64,000 nt of DNA from CAWCGU01 sp963838095. GTDB lineage: Bacteria; Actinomycetota; Thermoleophilia; Solirubrobacterales; 70-9. Under the pieces are notes generated by a model. The model did no database searches, was not told where the DNA came from, and saw nothing but the letters and a program-made list of their open reading frames with translations. Shown here piece by piece: positions 1 through 6,776 of this stretch. Positions within the stretch are counted from its first letter, which is position 1. Each line of letters starts with the position of its first letter. The stretch is taken from the NCBI GenBank assembly GCA_963838095.1, contig CAWIPO010000008.1, positions 682,001 through 746,000 on the forward strand, read 5' to 3'. The position numbers and the translations under genes were made by a program.

Positions 1-448
1 GCTCGGCGGGGCCGCCGGGCGCGGCGGACGCCGACTCCGACAGCTCGCCGCCCACCTTGTCCTTGAGCTCGACGATGATCCGCTCGGCCGTTCGCTTTCC
101 GATCCCGGGGACGGCCTGAAAGCGCTTTGCGTCCTCGGTGGCGATCGCGCGCACGAGATCGCGCGGCGCACCGCCGGAGAGCACCGCCAGCGCAACCTTT
201 GGGCCGACGCCCGAGACCGAGATCAGGTGCAGGAAGAGCTCCCGCTCCTCCTCGGTCGCAAAGCCGTAGAGGGCGAGGGAATCGTCGCGCGCAACGAGGT
301 GGGTGTGGAGGGTCGCCTCCTTCCCGGAGGCGGGCACCGCCCGCAGCGTCTCGGCGGAAACGGCCAGGCGGTAGCCGACACCGGAGCAGTCGATGACGAC
401 GTGGTCGGGACGGCGGACCAGCACCCTGCCGGCCACGGAGGCGATCAT
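1..448 (-). CDS. ruvA: Holliday junction helicase subunit RuvA (3' end outside window)
   Basis: RuvA binds four-way Holliday junctions as a tetramer and loads the RuvB motor during recombinational repair. The visible 149 residues start with the typical N-terminal OB-fold (MIASVAGRV...GVGYRLAV). Two helix-hairpin-helix motifs follow, SGVGPKVALAVLSG at about 79-92 and PGIGKRTAERI at about 114-124, which contact junction DNA. The C-terminal RuvB-binding domain is cut off by the window edge. The ATG overlaps the ruvC stop codon (ATGA), so the two are probably translated together, as in many bacteria. The order yebC-ruvC-ruvA supports the call. Confidence 0.95.
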   Translation of the reverse strand, partial: MIASVAGRVLVRRPDHVVIDCSGVGYRLAVSAETLRAVPASGKEATLHTHLVARDDSLALYGFATEEERELFLHLISVSGVGPKVALAVLSGGAPRDLVRAIATEDAKRFQAVPGIGKRTAERIIVELKDKVGGELSESASAAPGGPAE

Positions 449-1008
449 GCGGTCGCCCCCTCTGCGCTGCGGCCTCCGGCGCCCAGGGAGCGCCGATCCT
501 GTAGCTGAGCCCCGGCACGGCTCCGAACCTCCAGCGGGCGCGCGTGCGCCGCGTGGCAGATGGCCACCGCCAGCGCATCGGCGGCGTGATCGGATCGAGG
601 TGGTTGCGGCAGCCCGAGCAGCACAGCCACCATCCGTTGCACCTGGCGCTTGTCGGCCGCACCGGTCCCGCAGACGGCGAGCTTCACCTCCTGGGGGGTG
701 TAGTCGACCGTGCGCACGCCGTGCTCAGCCGCAGCGAGGATCGAGACGCCGCGAGCCTGCCCGACCCCGATTGCGGTGCGGACGTTTTTCCCGAAGTAGA
801 TCTGCTCGAGCGCGACCGCCTCGGGCTCGTGCCAGGTCAGCAGCTCGGCCAGCGCCTCGCGGATGTGCGTCAGCCCGATGTCGGCCGAGGCGTCCGGCGG
901 GGCCTCGATCACGCCGGCATCGATCGCGTGCATGCTGCTCCCCGCCATCCGCACGACACCGAACCCGGTATTGGCGAAGCCAGGGTCGATGCCCATCACG
1001 ACGATCAT
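445..1008 (-). CDS. ruvC: Holliday junction resolvase RuvC
   Basis: RuvC is the dimeric, metal-dependent endonuclease that cuts Holliday junctions processed by RuvAB. The 187 residues match the family length. The acidic catalytic set is visible: D8 in MGIDPG, E68 in ALEQIYFGKN, and H141/D144 in SDHAADALAVA. The third ligand is therefore His, as in the Thermus enzyme, rather than the Asp of E. coli. The stop overlaps the ruvA start by the ATGA arrangement. The gene lies downstream of yebC, separated by about 115 bases that carry one copy of a 54-bp repeat. Confidence 0.95.
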   Translation of the reverse strand: MIVVMGIDPGFANTGFGVVRMAGSSMHAIDAGVIEAPPDASADIGLTHIREALAELLTWHEPEAVALEQIYFGKNVRTAIGVGQARGVSILAAAEHGVRTVDYTPQEVKLAVCGTGAADKRQVQRMVAVLLGLPQPPRSDHAADALAVAICHAAHARPLEVRSRAGAQLQDRRSLGAGGRSAEGATA

Positions 1009-1063
1009 CCTTAGGGATTCTGGCCCGGAGGCCGGATGCCTCCCCGGACGGGGATCGGCGCCT

Positions 1064-1117
1064 ATCTCATGCAGATGAGATCGAGCCGAACCGGACGCGA
1101 AGCGGAGGATTCGGCGG
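1064..1117 (+). repeat. 54-bp inverted repeat, copy 1 (two-hairpin element)
   Basis: This block is identical, base for base, to the reverse complement of 5700-5753. It contains a perfect small palindrome (TCTCATGCAGATGAGA, 1065-1080) and then an imperfect hairpin whose outer arms are GCCGAA and TTCGGC (about 1085-1115). It begins 7 bases beyond the yebC stop codon, so read on the minus strand it could act as a yebC terminator or mRNA 3' structure. No U-run follows. Function is unknown. Confidence 0.85.
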
Positions 1118-1124
1118 CCTTCAT

Positions 1125-1877
1125 TCAGGCGGCCACCTGCTCGAGCAGCTCCGCGGGAATGTCGAAGTTGGCGTGCACCTGGTCGACGTCGTCGTGCTCG
1201 TCGAGAGCATCCATCAGCCGCATCAGCTGGCGCGCCTCGGCCTCCTCCCCGACTTCGACGACGTTCTTCGGCTCCATCGCCAGGTCGGACTCCTGAATCT
1301 CCACCCCGGCCTGCTCGAGCGCCTCTCGCACGCCCGCGAGCGTCGCCGGCTCGCTCATCACCTTCAAAAGGTCGCCGTCCACGGCGACATCGTCGGCACC
1401 GGCGTCGATTGCCGGCAGCAGGTCCTCTTCGTCATAGCGCTCGCCGTCGACCAGCACCACGCCCCGCTTCTCGAACACCCACGCGACCGAGCCCGGTTCG
1501 CCGAGGCTGCCGCCGTGCTTCTCGAACGCGTGCCGGATCTCCGACCCCGCGCGGTTGCGGTTGTCGGTCAGCGCCTCGACGAGAATCGCGACTCCGGCCG
1601 GCCCGTAGCCCTCGTAGGTGATTCGCTCGATCGCCGCTGCGCCGCCACCCTCGCCGGTACCGCGATCAATCGCCCGCTGGATGTTGTCCTTGGGCATCGA
1701 GAAATCGCGCGCTTTCTGGACCGCGGTCGCCAGGGTCGGGTTGGCGTCGGGGTCCCCCCCGCCCTCACGCGCCGCAACCGTGATCGCCCGCGCAAGCTTC
1801 GTGAACTGCTTCCCCCGCTTTGCGTCGGTGGCAGCCTTCTTGTGCTTGATCGACGCCCACTTCGAGTGCCCGGACAT
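1125..1877 (-). CDS. yebC: YebC/PmpR-family regulatory or translation factor
   Basis: This is a YebC/TACO1-family protein, described in different bacteria as a DNA-binding regulator or as a factor that helps ribosomes through difficult motifs. The 250 residues match the family. It opens with the diagnostic MSGHSKWASIKHKKAATDA and continues with KLARAITVAAREGG, MPKDNIQRAIDRGTG and ITYEGYGPAGVAILVEALTDN. The C terminus (DEHDDVDQVHANFDIP) is also typical. Its place upstream of ruvC and ruvA is the common bacterial order. A hairpin element starts directly after its stop. Confidence 0.96.
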   Translation of the reverse strand: MSGHSKWASIKHKKAATDAKRGKQFTKLARAITVAAREGGGDPDANPTLATAVQKARDFSMPKDNIQRAIDRGTGEGGGAAAIERITYEGYGPAGVAILVEALTDNRNRAGSEIRHAFEKHGGSLGEPGSVAWVFEKRGVVLVDGERYDEEDLLPAIDAGADDVAVDGDLLKVMSEPATLAGVREALEQAGVEIQESDLAMEPKNVVEVGEEAEARQLMRLMDALDEHDDVDQVHANFDIPAELLEQVAA

Positions 1878-1938
1878 GGGTTGATTCTAGGAGCGCCCGA
1901 GCCGAAGCCACGGTCTCCCGCGTGGCCTTGAAACGGAC

Positions 1939-1966
1939 GACGACGGCCGGAGAACCGGCCGCCGTC
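1939..1966 (-). terminator. Possible hairpin terminator in the yebC upstream gap
   Basis: The only structured element I see in the 250-base gap between yebC and the M29 peptidase is a 12-bp stem with one mismatch and an AGAA loop (GACGACGGCCGG / CCGGCCGCCGTC). It could end transcription coming from the peptidase gene. There is no clear U-run, so a role as terminator is only a guess. Confidence 0.3.
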
Positions 1967-2127
1967 AGTCTTGCATCCCTCCGCTAGCCCCCAGACCGCG
2001 TCAGGCCTGGGTGCGGGCTTGTTGATCACGCGCCGTTGAGTTGGGCTCGGGGCGCGCGACCGTCGCCCCGTATGTGCTAACCGCGAGGGGTTGTGGAAGT
2101 TGCGCGTTGGAGGTAAAAAGTTCCTAA

Positions 2128-2190
2128 TCAGACGGCGAACTTGCCATCTTCCTGGAGCAGCTCGCCGTCGACCTCGATCTTCCCGCCCTA
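2128..2190 (-). other. Conserved C-terminal tail of the M29 peptidase beyond the amber codon
   Basis: These bases continue the aminopeptidase frame without a shift. After TAG they encode a 20-residue tail containing VDGELLQEDGKFAV and then TGA. The tail resembles the family's usual final beta-strands. Its survival argues that the amber codon is recent, suppressed, or an error. Confidence 0.7.
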
Positions 2191-3231
2191 GCGCAGGTCG
2201 CAGATCATGTCCCAGTGGACGGCGCTTTCGTTGACGCCGCCCGTCTCGGGGTAGCTCTTGCCGACTGCGAGGTGGACCGTGCCGCCGATCTTCTCGTCGA
2301 GCAGGATCTCCTTGGTGCCGCGGGTGATCCCGTAGTTGGTTCCGATGCCGAGCTCGCCCAGGCGCCGCGAGCCCTCGTCGGTGTCCAGGGTCTGGATCAG
2401 GAAGTCCTCGTTCCGCTCCGCCGAGGCGTCGACGACCTTGCCGCCCTGGTAGCGCATCCGCACGCCACTCACCTCTCTGCCTCCGTAGCTGGCGGGAAGA
2501 TGGAACGTGATCTCTCCCTCGGCCGAGTCCTCGACCGGGCCGGTGAAGAACTCGCCATCGGGCATGTTGTGGGTCCCGTCGGCGGCGATGAACGTGCGCT
2601 CGGCTATTCCCAGCCTCAGGTCGGTGCCGGGCCCGGTGATGTGGACCTCCTCACGGCCCTGGATCCAGTCGCGCAGGCGCTCGGTCTCGCCCGACTGCCG
2701 CTTCCACGCACCCAGCGGGTCGGGATCCGTCGCCAGGCAGGCCTCGTAGTAGAAGTCCTCGTACTCGGCGAAGCTCATCTCGGCTCCGCTGGCGTAGGCG
2801 TTGGTGGGAAACAGCGTCAGGCTCCAGCGATAGGAGCCCTCGGCGGCGCGCTCCATCCCCCTGTTCATCAGCTCGCGCGTCGCCGCCCTGCGCCGCGTCT
2901 GCCGCTCGGGGTCGACCTGGGAGAGCTCGCGCACGTTGGTGCTCGCCATCACCGCGATCGAGACGTCGGCGTTCTCGACCTTCCACTCCGCAAGCGGCGA
3001 GACCCAGTCGAGCTGGGCGTCGCCGGCGTGCTTGAAGTAGGCGGCCTGCTGGCCCTCCAGGCTCATGTTCACCAGCGGCTGCCCGCCGGCCTTCAACACC
3101 TCCTCGTAGATGGCGAGCAGCAAGGGCTGCGCCGCCGACTCGCCCTCGATTGCGCAGACCTCGCCCTCCTCGACCGCGGTCGAGTAGTTGACGAGGATGC
3201 GCGCCAGGTTCTGCACTCTCGGGTCCCTCAC
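2188..3231 (-). CDS. M29-family metallo-aminopeptidase, ends at an in-frame amber codon
   Basis: M29 (AmpS/AmpT/PepII type) aminopeptidases remove N-terminal residues using two metal ions. The likely ligands are visible in family order: E227 in DGEFFTGP, E293 in LGELGIG, H320 in GTVHLAVG, and H339/D341 in AVHWDM. The frame stops with TAG at 2188-2190, giving 347 residues. Reading on past TAG in the same frame gives 20 more residues, GGKIEVDGELL then QEDGKFAV, before TGA at 2128-2130, and this is what the family C terminus normally looks like. The amber codon is therefore a nonsense change, a readthrough site or a base error. All metal ligands precede it. Confidence 0.85.
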   Translation of the reverse strand: MRDPRVQNLARILVNYSTAVEEGEVCAIEGESAAQPLLLAIYEEVLKAGGQPLVNMSLEGQQAAYFKHAGDAQLDWVSPLAEWKVENADVSIAVMASTNVRELSQVDPERQTRRRAATRELMNRGMERAAEGSYRWSLTLFPTNAYASGAEMSFAEYEDFYYEACLATDPDPLGAWKRQSGETERLRDWIQGREEVHITGPGTDLRLGIAERTFIAADGTHNMPDGEFFTGPVEDSAEGEITFHLPASYGGREVSGVRMRYQGGKVVDASAERNEDFLIQTLDTDEGSRRLGELGIGTNYGITRGTKEILLDEKIGGTVHLAVGKSYPETGGVNESAVHWDMICDLR

Positions 3232-3243
3232 GGTGAGTGCTTT

Positions 3244-3838
3244 CTAGCCGAGTTCGGCGGCCGGTGCGGAGGCGGGGGCGCTCGCGATCGCCATGAAGAG
3301 GGCGTGCAGGCGCGGGTCGTCGGTGAGCTCGGGGTGAAAAGCGCAGGCGAGCAGCGAGCCCTCACGAACGACCACCGGGTGTTCTTCGTACGTTGCGAGC
3401 ACCTCCACCCCGCTCCCGTGGTCGTCGATCCAGGGAGCGCGGATGAAGACCGCCCGCACGGGCTCGGGGCCCAGGCCCTCGATCGTGAGGTCGCACTCGA
3501 AGCTCTGGCGCTGCCGTCCGAACGCGTTGCGACGCGCCAGCACGTCCATCAGCCCGAGGTGCTCGCGGTCCAGCACGATCATTCCCGCGCAGGTGCCGAA
3601 CACCGGGGCATCCGCGCCGGGCGAAGTCCACCAGCGCCGTGTCGAGCCCGTCGCGCGCGAGCGCCTTCATGATCGTCGTCGACTCCCCGCCCGGGACTAC
3701 GAGCCCGTCCAGCTGCTCGAGGTCGTCGGGAGCTCGGACTTCAACCGTCTCGGCGCCGAGCGATTCGAGGGCGTTCGCGTGCGCTGCGAAATCCCCCTGG
3801 GAGGCGAGGACGCCGATGCGGACGGCCGCGGCGCTCAC
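3244..3838 (-). pseudogene. pdxT: Pyridoxal 5'-phosphate synthase glutaminase PdxT, frameshifted
   Basis: PdxT is the glutaminase that feeds ammonia to PdxS in the deoxyxylulose-independent vitamin B6 pathway. The N-terminal part begins at a GTG that overlaps the pdxS stop (GTGA) and reads VRIGVLASQGDFAAH, then VVPGGESTTIMKALA. The C-terminal part is one frame away and reads VFGTCAGMIVLD (nucleophile Cys), then ACAFHPELTDD (His/Glu of the triad). The frames join if one base is removed from the G4 run at 3605-3608 (C4 on the coding strand), giving ...FARRGCPVFGTCAG, the expected sequence. All catalytic residues survive on either side. Either a true +1 insertion or a homopolymer error. Confidence 0.88.
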
Positions 3839-4722
3839 CAACCGCGCTGTTGCAGCAGCTCGCCCGACTCCGCGAGCTCGGCGATGTCGTCCCCGCGCAT
3901 CGGCTCCCCGAGCTCGAGCGACGCGGCGGCGACGCGCTCGGGGTCCTTGAAATGCGTGGTCGCCTCGACTATCGCCCGCGCGCGACGTTCGGGGTCCTCC
4001 GACTTGAAGATCCCCGAGCCGACGAAGTTGCCCTCGGCGCCGAGGTGCATCATCAGGGCGGCGTCGGCGGGAGTTGCGATTCCGCCCGCGCAGAAGAGCG
4101 GCACGGGCAGCCAACCAGTCGTCGCGACCTCTCGCACCACCTCGATCGGAGCCCGGTGCTGCTTGGCCGCGCTCGCCAGCTCCTCCGCGGGCAACGCCTG
4201 AAGCTGCTTCATCGCGCGCGTGATCTCGCGCATGTGCCGCACGGCCTCGACGATGTTGCCCGTTCCAGCCTCGCCCTTGGAGCGGATCATCGCCGCGCCT
4301 TCGCTGAGCCGGCGCATCGCCTCGCCGAGCTCGGTGGCGCCGCAGACGAACGGGACCTCGAATCGATGCTTGTCGATGTGGTTGGCCTCGTCGGCCGGCG
4401 TCAGCACCTCTGACTCGTCGATGAAGTCCACCTCCAGCGACTGGAGCACCTCCGCCTCGGCGAAATGTCCGATCCGCGCCTTGGCCATCACCGGGATCGT
4501 CACCGCCTTCTGGATCTCCTTGATCACCCGTGGGCTCGCCATCCGCGCGACCCCGCCCTCGGCGCGGATGTCGGCGGGAACCCGCTCCAGCGCCATCACC
4601 GCGCACGCCCCGGCCTCCTCGGCGATCCGAGCCTGCTCGGCCGTGGTCACGTCCATGATCACCCCGCCCTTGAGCATCTCGGCAAGTCCGCTCTTGACGC
4701 GAAATGTGGCGCGCTCGGCCAT
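3835..4722 (-). CDS. pdxS: Pyridoxal 5'-phosphate synthase lyase subunit PdxS
   Basis: PdxS condenses ribose 5-phosphate, glyceraldehyde 3-phosphate and ammonia into pyridoxal 5'-phosphate. It forms a dodecameric core decorated by PdxT glutaminases. The sequence is near-invariant for the family: KSGLAEMLKGGVIMDVTT, ACAVMALERVPADIR, MAKARIGHFAEAE, DFIDESEVLTPAD, and PLFCAGGIATPADAALMM. I chose the ATG at 4722 (MAERATFRVKSG) over the upstream TTG, as it fits the family N terminus. The stop overlaps the pdxT start, so the two are coupled; the frameshift in pdxT would leave PdxS dependent on free ammonia. Confidence 0.96.
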   Translation of the reverse strand: MAERATFRVKSGLAEMLKGGVIMDVTTAEQARIAEEAGACAVMALERVPADIRAEGGVARMASPRVIKEIQKAVTIPVMAKARIGHFAEAEVLQSLEVDFIDESEVLTPADEANHIDKHRFEVPFVCGATELGEAMRRLSEGAAMIRSKGEAGTGNIVEAVRHMREITRAMKQLQALPAEELASAAKQHRAPIEVVREVATTGWLPVPLFCAGGIATPADAALMMHLGAEGNFVGSGIFKSEDPERRARAIVEATTHFKDPERVAAASLELGEPMRGDDIAELAESGELLQQRGW

Positions 4723-4755
4723 CAACAGCAATATAGAGCGCGACCCTCGGCAAAC

Positions 4756-4792
4756 CCGGCTGAACCGGACGCGGAGCCGAGGATTCAGCCGG
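4756..4792 (-). terminator. Hairpin after rpiR, diverged relative of the 54-bp repeat
   Basis: A perfect 9-bp stem (CCGGCTGAA / TTCAGCCGG) begins directly next to the rpiR stop codon. The loop shares the core GAACCGGACGCG and GAGGATTC with the 54-bp repeats, but the stem changes from CC/GG to CT/AG, keeping the pairing. Placement suggests a terminator or 3' stability element for rpiR; no U-run follows. Confidence 0.55.
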
Positions 4793-5653
4793 TTACTTCA
4801 ATTTGAAGGCACGGATGCGGTCTTTGAAGGCGCCCTTGTCGCGGGCGTAAACGCCGTGGGCCAGCGCCTGGACCACCGCCAGCAGGGCGGTGTTCGAGCG
4901 GCTGTACGAGGGCGAGTTCGACGAGTAGTAAAGAGTGTGGTCGGCGTGCTCGCCGACGTCCGAGAGCGTCGCGTCGCAGATCGCCAGCGTTGGGGCGCGG
5001 CGATGGCGTGCAAGCTTGATCGCGCGGACGACGAGCGGATGCGCGCGGCCGGCGGAGAAGGCGACCACGAGCGTGTCCTCGTCGACACGTGCCAGCCTGT
5101 TGATCGACTCCTGTCGCGGGCTCGCGACGACCTCGCCGCGGATGTCGAGCAGGGCCAGGAGATGTCGCAGATAGCTGGCAAAGAAGGCCATCTGGTCAAC
5201 GCCGACGAGAACGACGCGCCTGGCGCTGGCAAGCGCCCGGACGGCGGACTCGACCTGCTCGCGCGTGAGCGCGCGCACGGTCGCCTCGACGTTTGCGTGG
5301 TCGGCACCCAGCGACGCCTCGAACTCGGAGTGGTCGAAGTCGAAGAGCTGGCCGCCGTTGCCGCCGCTGGGGGCGCTGTTGCGGTACTCCTCGATCGCCG
5401 CCTGCTGAAGCTCCGGGTAGCCCTCGAACCCGAGCGCCTGCGAGAAGCGAACGACGGTCGAGGAGGAGGTGCTCGCGCGGCGGGCGAGCTCCTCGGCAGT
5501 CTGGAAGGCGGCCTCGTCGAGGTGATCGACGATGTAGCGCGCCACGTCCTTCTGCGAGCGCGAGAAATCGTCGAAGCGCTCGGTGATGTATGCCGACAGA
5601 GTCTTTCCGTCTCGCTTCCCGTTCGGGCGCGAGCGAGTTGCGGTCTTCCCCAT
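4793..5653 (-). CDS. RpiR-family transcriptional regulator (HTH + SIS domain)
   Basis: RpiR-family regulators bind DNA with an N-terminal helix-turn-helix and sense phosphorylated sugars with a C-terminal SIS domain. Residues about 20-95 form the HTH (SRSQKDVARYIVDHL, TAEELARRASTSSSTVVRFSQALGF, GYPELQ). Residues about 120-270 look like a SIS fold (ARRVVLVGVDQMAFFASYLRHLL, DTLVVAFSAGR, APTLAICDATLSDVGEHAD). The start ATG at 5653 gives 286 residues. Its target cannot be told from sequence; the pdx genes directly downstream on the same strand are candidates. A hairpin abuts its stop codon. Confidence 0.85.
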   Translation of the reverse strand: MGKTATRSRPNGKRDGKTLSAYITERFDDFSRSQKDVARYIVDHLDEAAFQTAEELARRASTSSSTVVRFSQALGFEGYPELQQAAIEEYRNSAPSGGNGGQLFDFDHSEFEASLGADHANVEATVRALTREQVESAVRALASARRVVLVGVDQMAFFASYLRHLLALLDIRGEVVASPRQESINRLARVDEDTLVVAFSAGRAHPLVVRAIKLARHRRAPTLAICDATLSDVGEHADHTLYYSSNSPSYSRSNTALLAVVQALAHGVYARDKGAFKDRIRAFKLK

Positions 5654-5699
5654 GGGCGCCAGATTCGCCTCGCCCGCTGCTTTCCCTTCTAAACGACTA

Positions 5700-5753
5700 C
5701 CGCCGAATCCTCCGCTTCGCGTCCGGTTCGGCTCGATCTCATCTGCATGAGAT
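5700..5753 (-). repeat. 54-bp inverted repeat, copy 2
   Basis: This is the exact reverse complement of 1064-1117, located between the divergent rpiR and 5790 genes. Here it is not downstream of any gene, so a simple terminator role does not explain both copies. Confidence 0.85.
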
Positions 5754-5789
5754 ACCGGTGTGCGGGCAAATGTGCTTGGATCGCGGCCG

Positions 5790-6203
5790 ATGGATGCCGA
5801 GCAGCTATTGCGGCTCACCAACCGCAACATGATCGCCTTCGATCTCGCCCTCGGAACGGGGGCGCTGCTGGCCCCGGCGGCAACGCTTCGCGTCCTGGGC
5901 CACGCTGATCCGATGCCCGACGCGGAGCAGCTCTTTCGCCGCTGCGGGCCGATCTGGCTCACCTTCGCCGCGGCGCACGCGGTCGCGGAGGCGCGCGACG
6001 AGCCGCGTGACTGGTGGGCGCTTGCGTGGCTGCGCGGCACCGAGATCGCGACCGACGTCGTCTGGTCCCTCTCCCCGGGGTTCACGCGACCGGGCGCGCG
6101 CGGCGGTCTGTGGCTCGCGGGCGTCGCGAACCTGACGATGGCGCTCGGTTTCGGGTGGCTCGCCGGCCGCCGCCCAAAGCGCCGCGGGCTGCTTCGCCGC
6201 TAG
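5790..6203 (+). CDS. Small membrane protein of unknown function
   Basis: I do not recognise this protein. The 137 residues from ATG at 5790 contain about four hydrophobic stretches (IAFDLALGTGALLAPAATL, PIWLTFAAAHAVAEA, WWALAWLRGTEIATDVVW, LWLAGVANLTMALGFGWLA), which suggests a small polytopic membrane protein. The C terminus is basic (RRPKRRGLLRR), consistent with a cytoplasmic end. A GTG at 5760 would add ten residues that do not look conserved. Its stop overlaps the stop of the convergent 6200 gene. Confidence 0.6.
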   Translation: MDAEQLLRLTNRNMIAFDLALGTGALLAPAATLRVLGHADPMPDAEQLFRRCGPIWLTFAAAHAVAEARDEPRDWWALAWLRGTEIATDVVWSLSPGFTRPGARGGLWLAGVANLTMALGFGWLAGRRPKRRGLLRR

Positions 6204-6712
6204 CCCGCGTCGCGCCGGCTGCAGACCTCGAAGCCGACCGCGGCTGCCAGTCTCTCACGTTCGCCCTCGCCCTCTTCCAGCTCCTTGTCGGCCTGCGCGT
6301 AACCCCGCTCGTCGCCGTCGCGGATCGATGTCTCCGCATCACGCAGATGCTGGAAGGCCTCCTCGCGCGCCTCGAGGTATGCCTCCAGCGGCTCCTCCAA
6401 CTCATCGGGCGCTGCCAACTCGCGAAGCGCGTCCTGCTCCTGCTGGGAGATGTCGAGCAGGCGTTGCATCCGGTCTGCAGCCTCCTGGGTGGTCCCGGGC
6501 GGCGTCTGCTGCGCCTCGTCGTACAGGTTCCGCGCGTCAGCGCAGATCTGATCGCCCTGCGCGATGAGCTCCTCCTCGCTCAGAGCGTCGTCCGAGAAGG
6601 GGCCGAGGTCGAGAACGATCGCCGCGATCACCAGCAGGATCGCGATCACGAGAATCGGGACGCCGTATGTGAGGAAGCGCCGGTTGGTGGTCTCGGTGCC
6701 GGGAAGCTCCAT
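6200..6712 (-). CDS. Membrane-anchored protein with an acidic helical extracytoplasmic domain
   Basis: No known function. The 170 residues have a single membrane anchor at about 13-34 (FLTYGVPILVIAILLVIAAIVLD), with a short cytoplasmic N terminus. A long charged helical domain follows (EEELIAQGDQICADARNLYDEAQQ, LLDISQQEQDALRELAAP, YLEAREEAFQHLRDAE). Two cysteines (QICAD, FEVCS) could form a disulfide outside the cell. I have seen this layout of single anchor plus helical Cys-containing domain in many actinobacterial envelope proteins, but I cannot name a family. Confidence 0.65.
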   Translation of the reverse strand: MELPGTETTNRRFLTYGVPILVIAILLVIAAIVLDLGPFSDDALSEEELIAQGDQICADARNLYDEAQQTPPGTTQEAADRMQRLLDISQQEQDALRELAAPDELEEPLEAYLEAREEAFQHLRDAETSIRDGDERGYAQADKELEEGEGERERLAAAVGFEVCSRRDAG

Positions 6713-6776
6713 CGGGGCGCCAGCCTAGCGACGGCATGGCGCTCCCAATGGCGGGTTTCGTCACACTGCCTCGCCG

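Noticed and set aside
1064..1117. Insertion-sequence terminal inverted repeat
   Set aside because: No transposase lies between the two copies; the enclosed genes are housekeeping genes.
393..1931. Long plus-strand open frame opposite ruvC and yebC
   Set aside because: Antisense to two well-supported genes; Arg/Pro/Ala-rich product without family features, as expected in GC-rich DNA.
2215..3672. 485-codon plus-strand frame opposite the M29 peptidase and pdxT
   Set aside because: Mirror of real minus-strand genes; no start signal and no motif.
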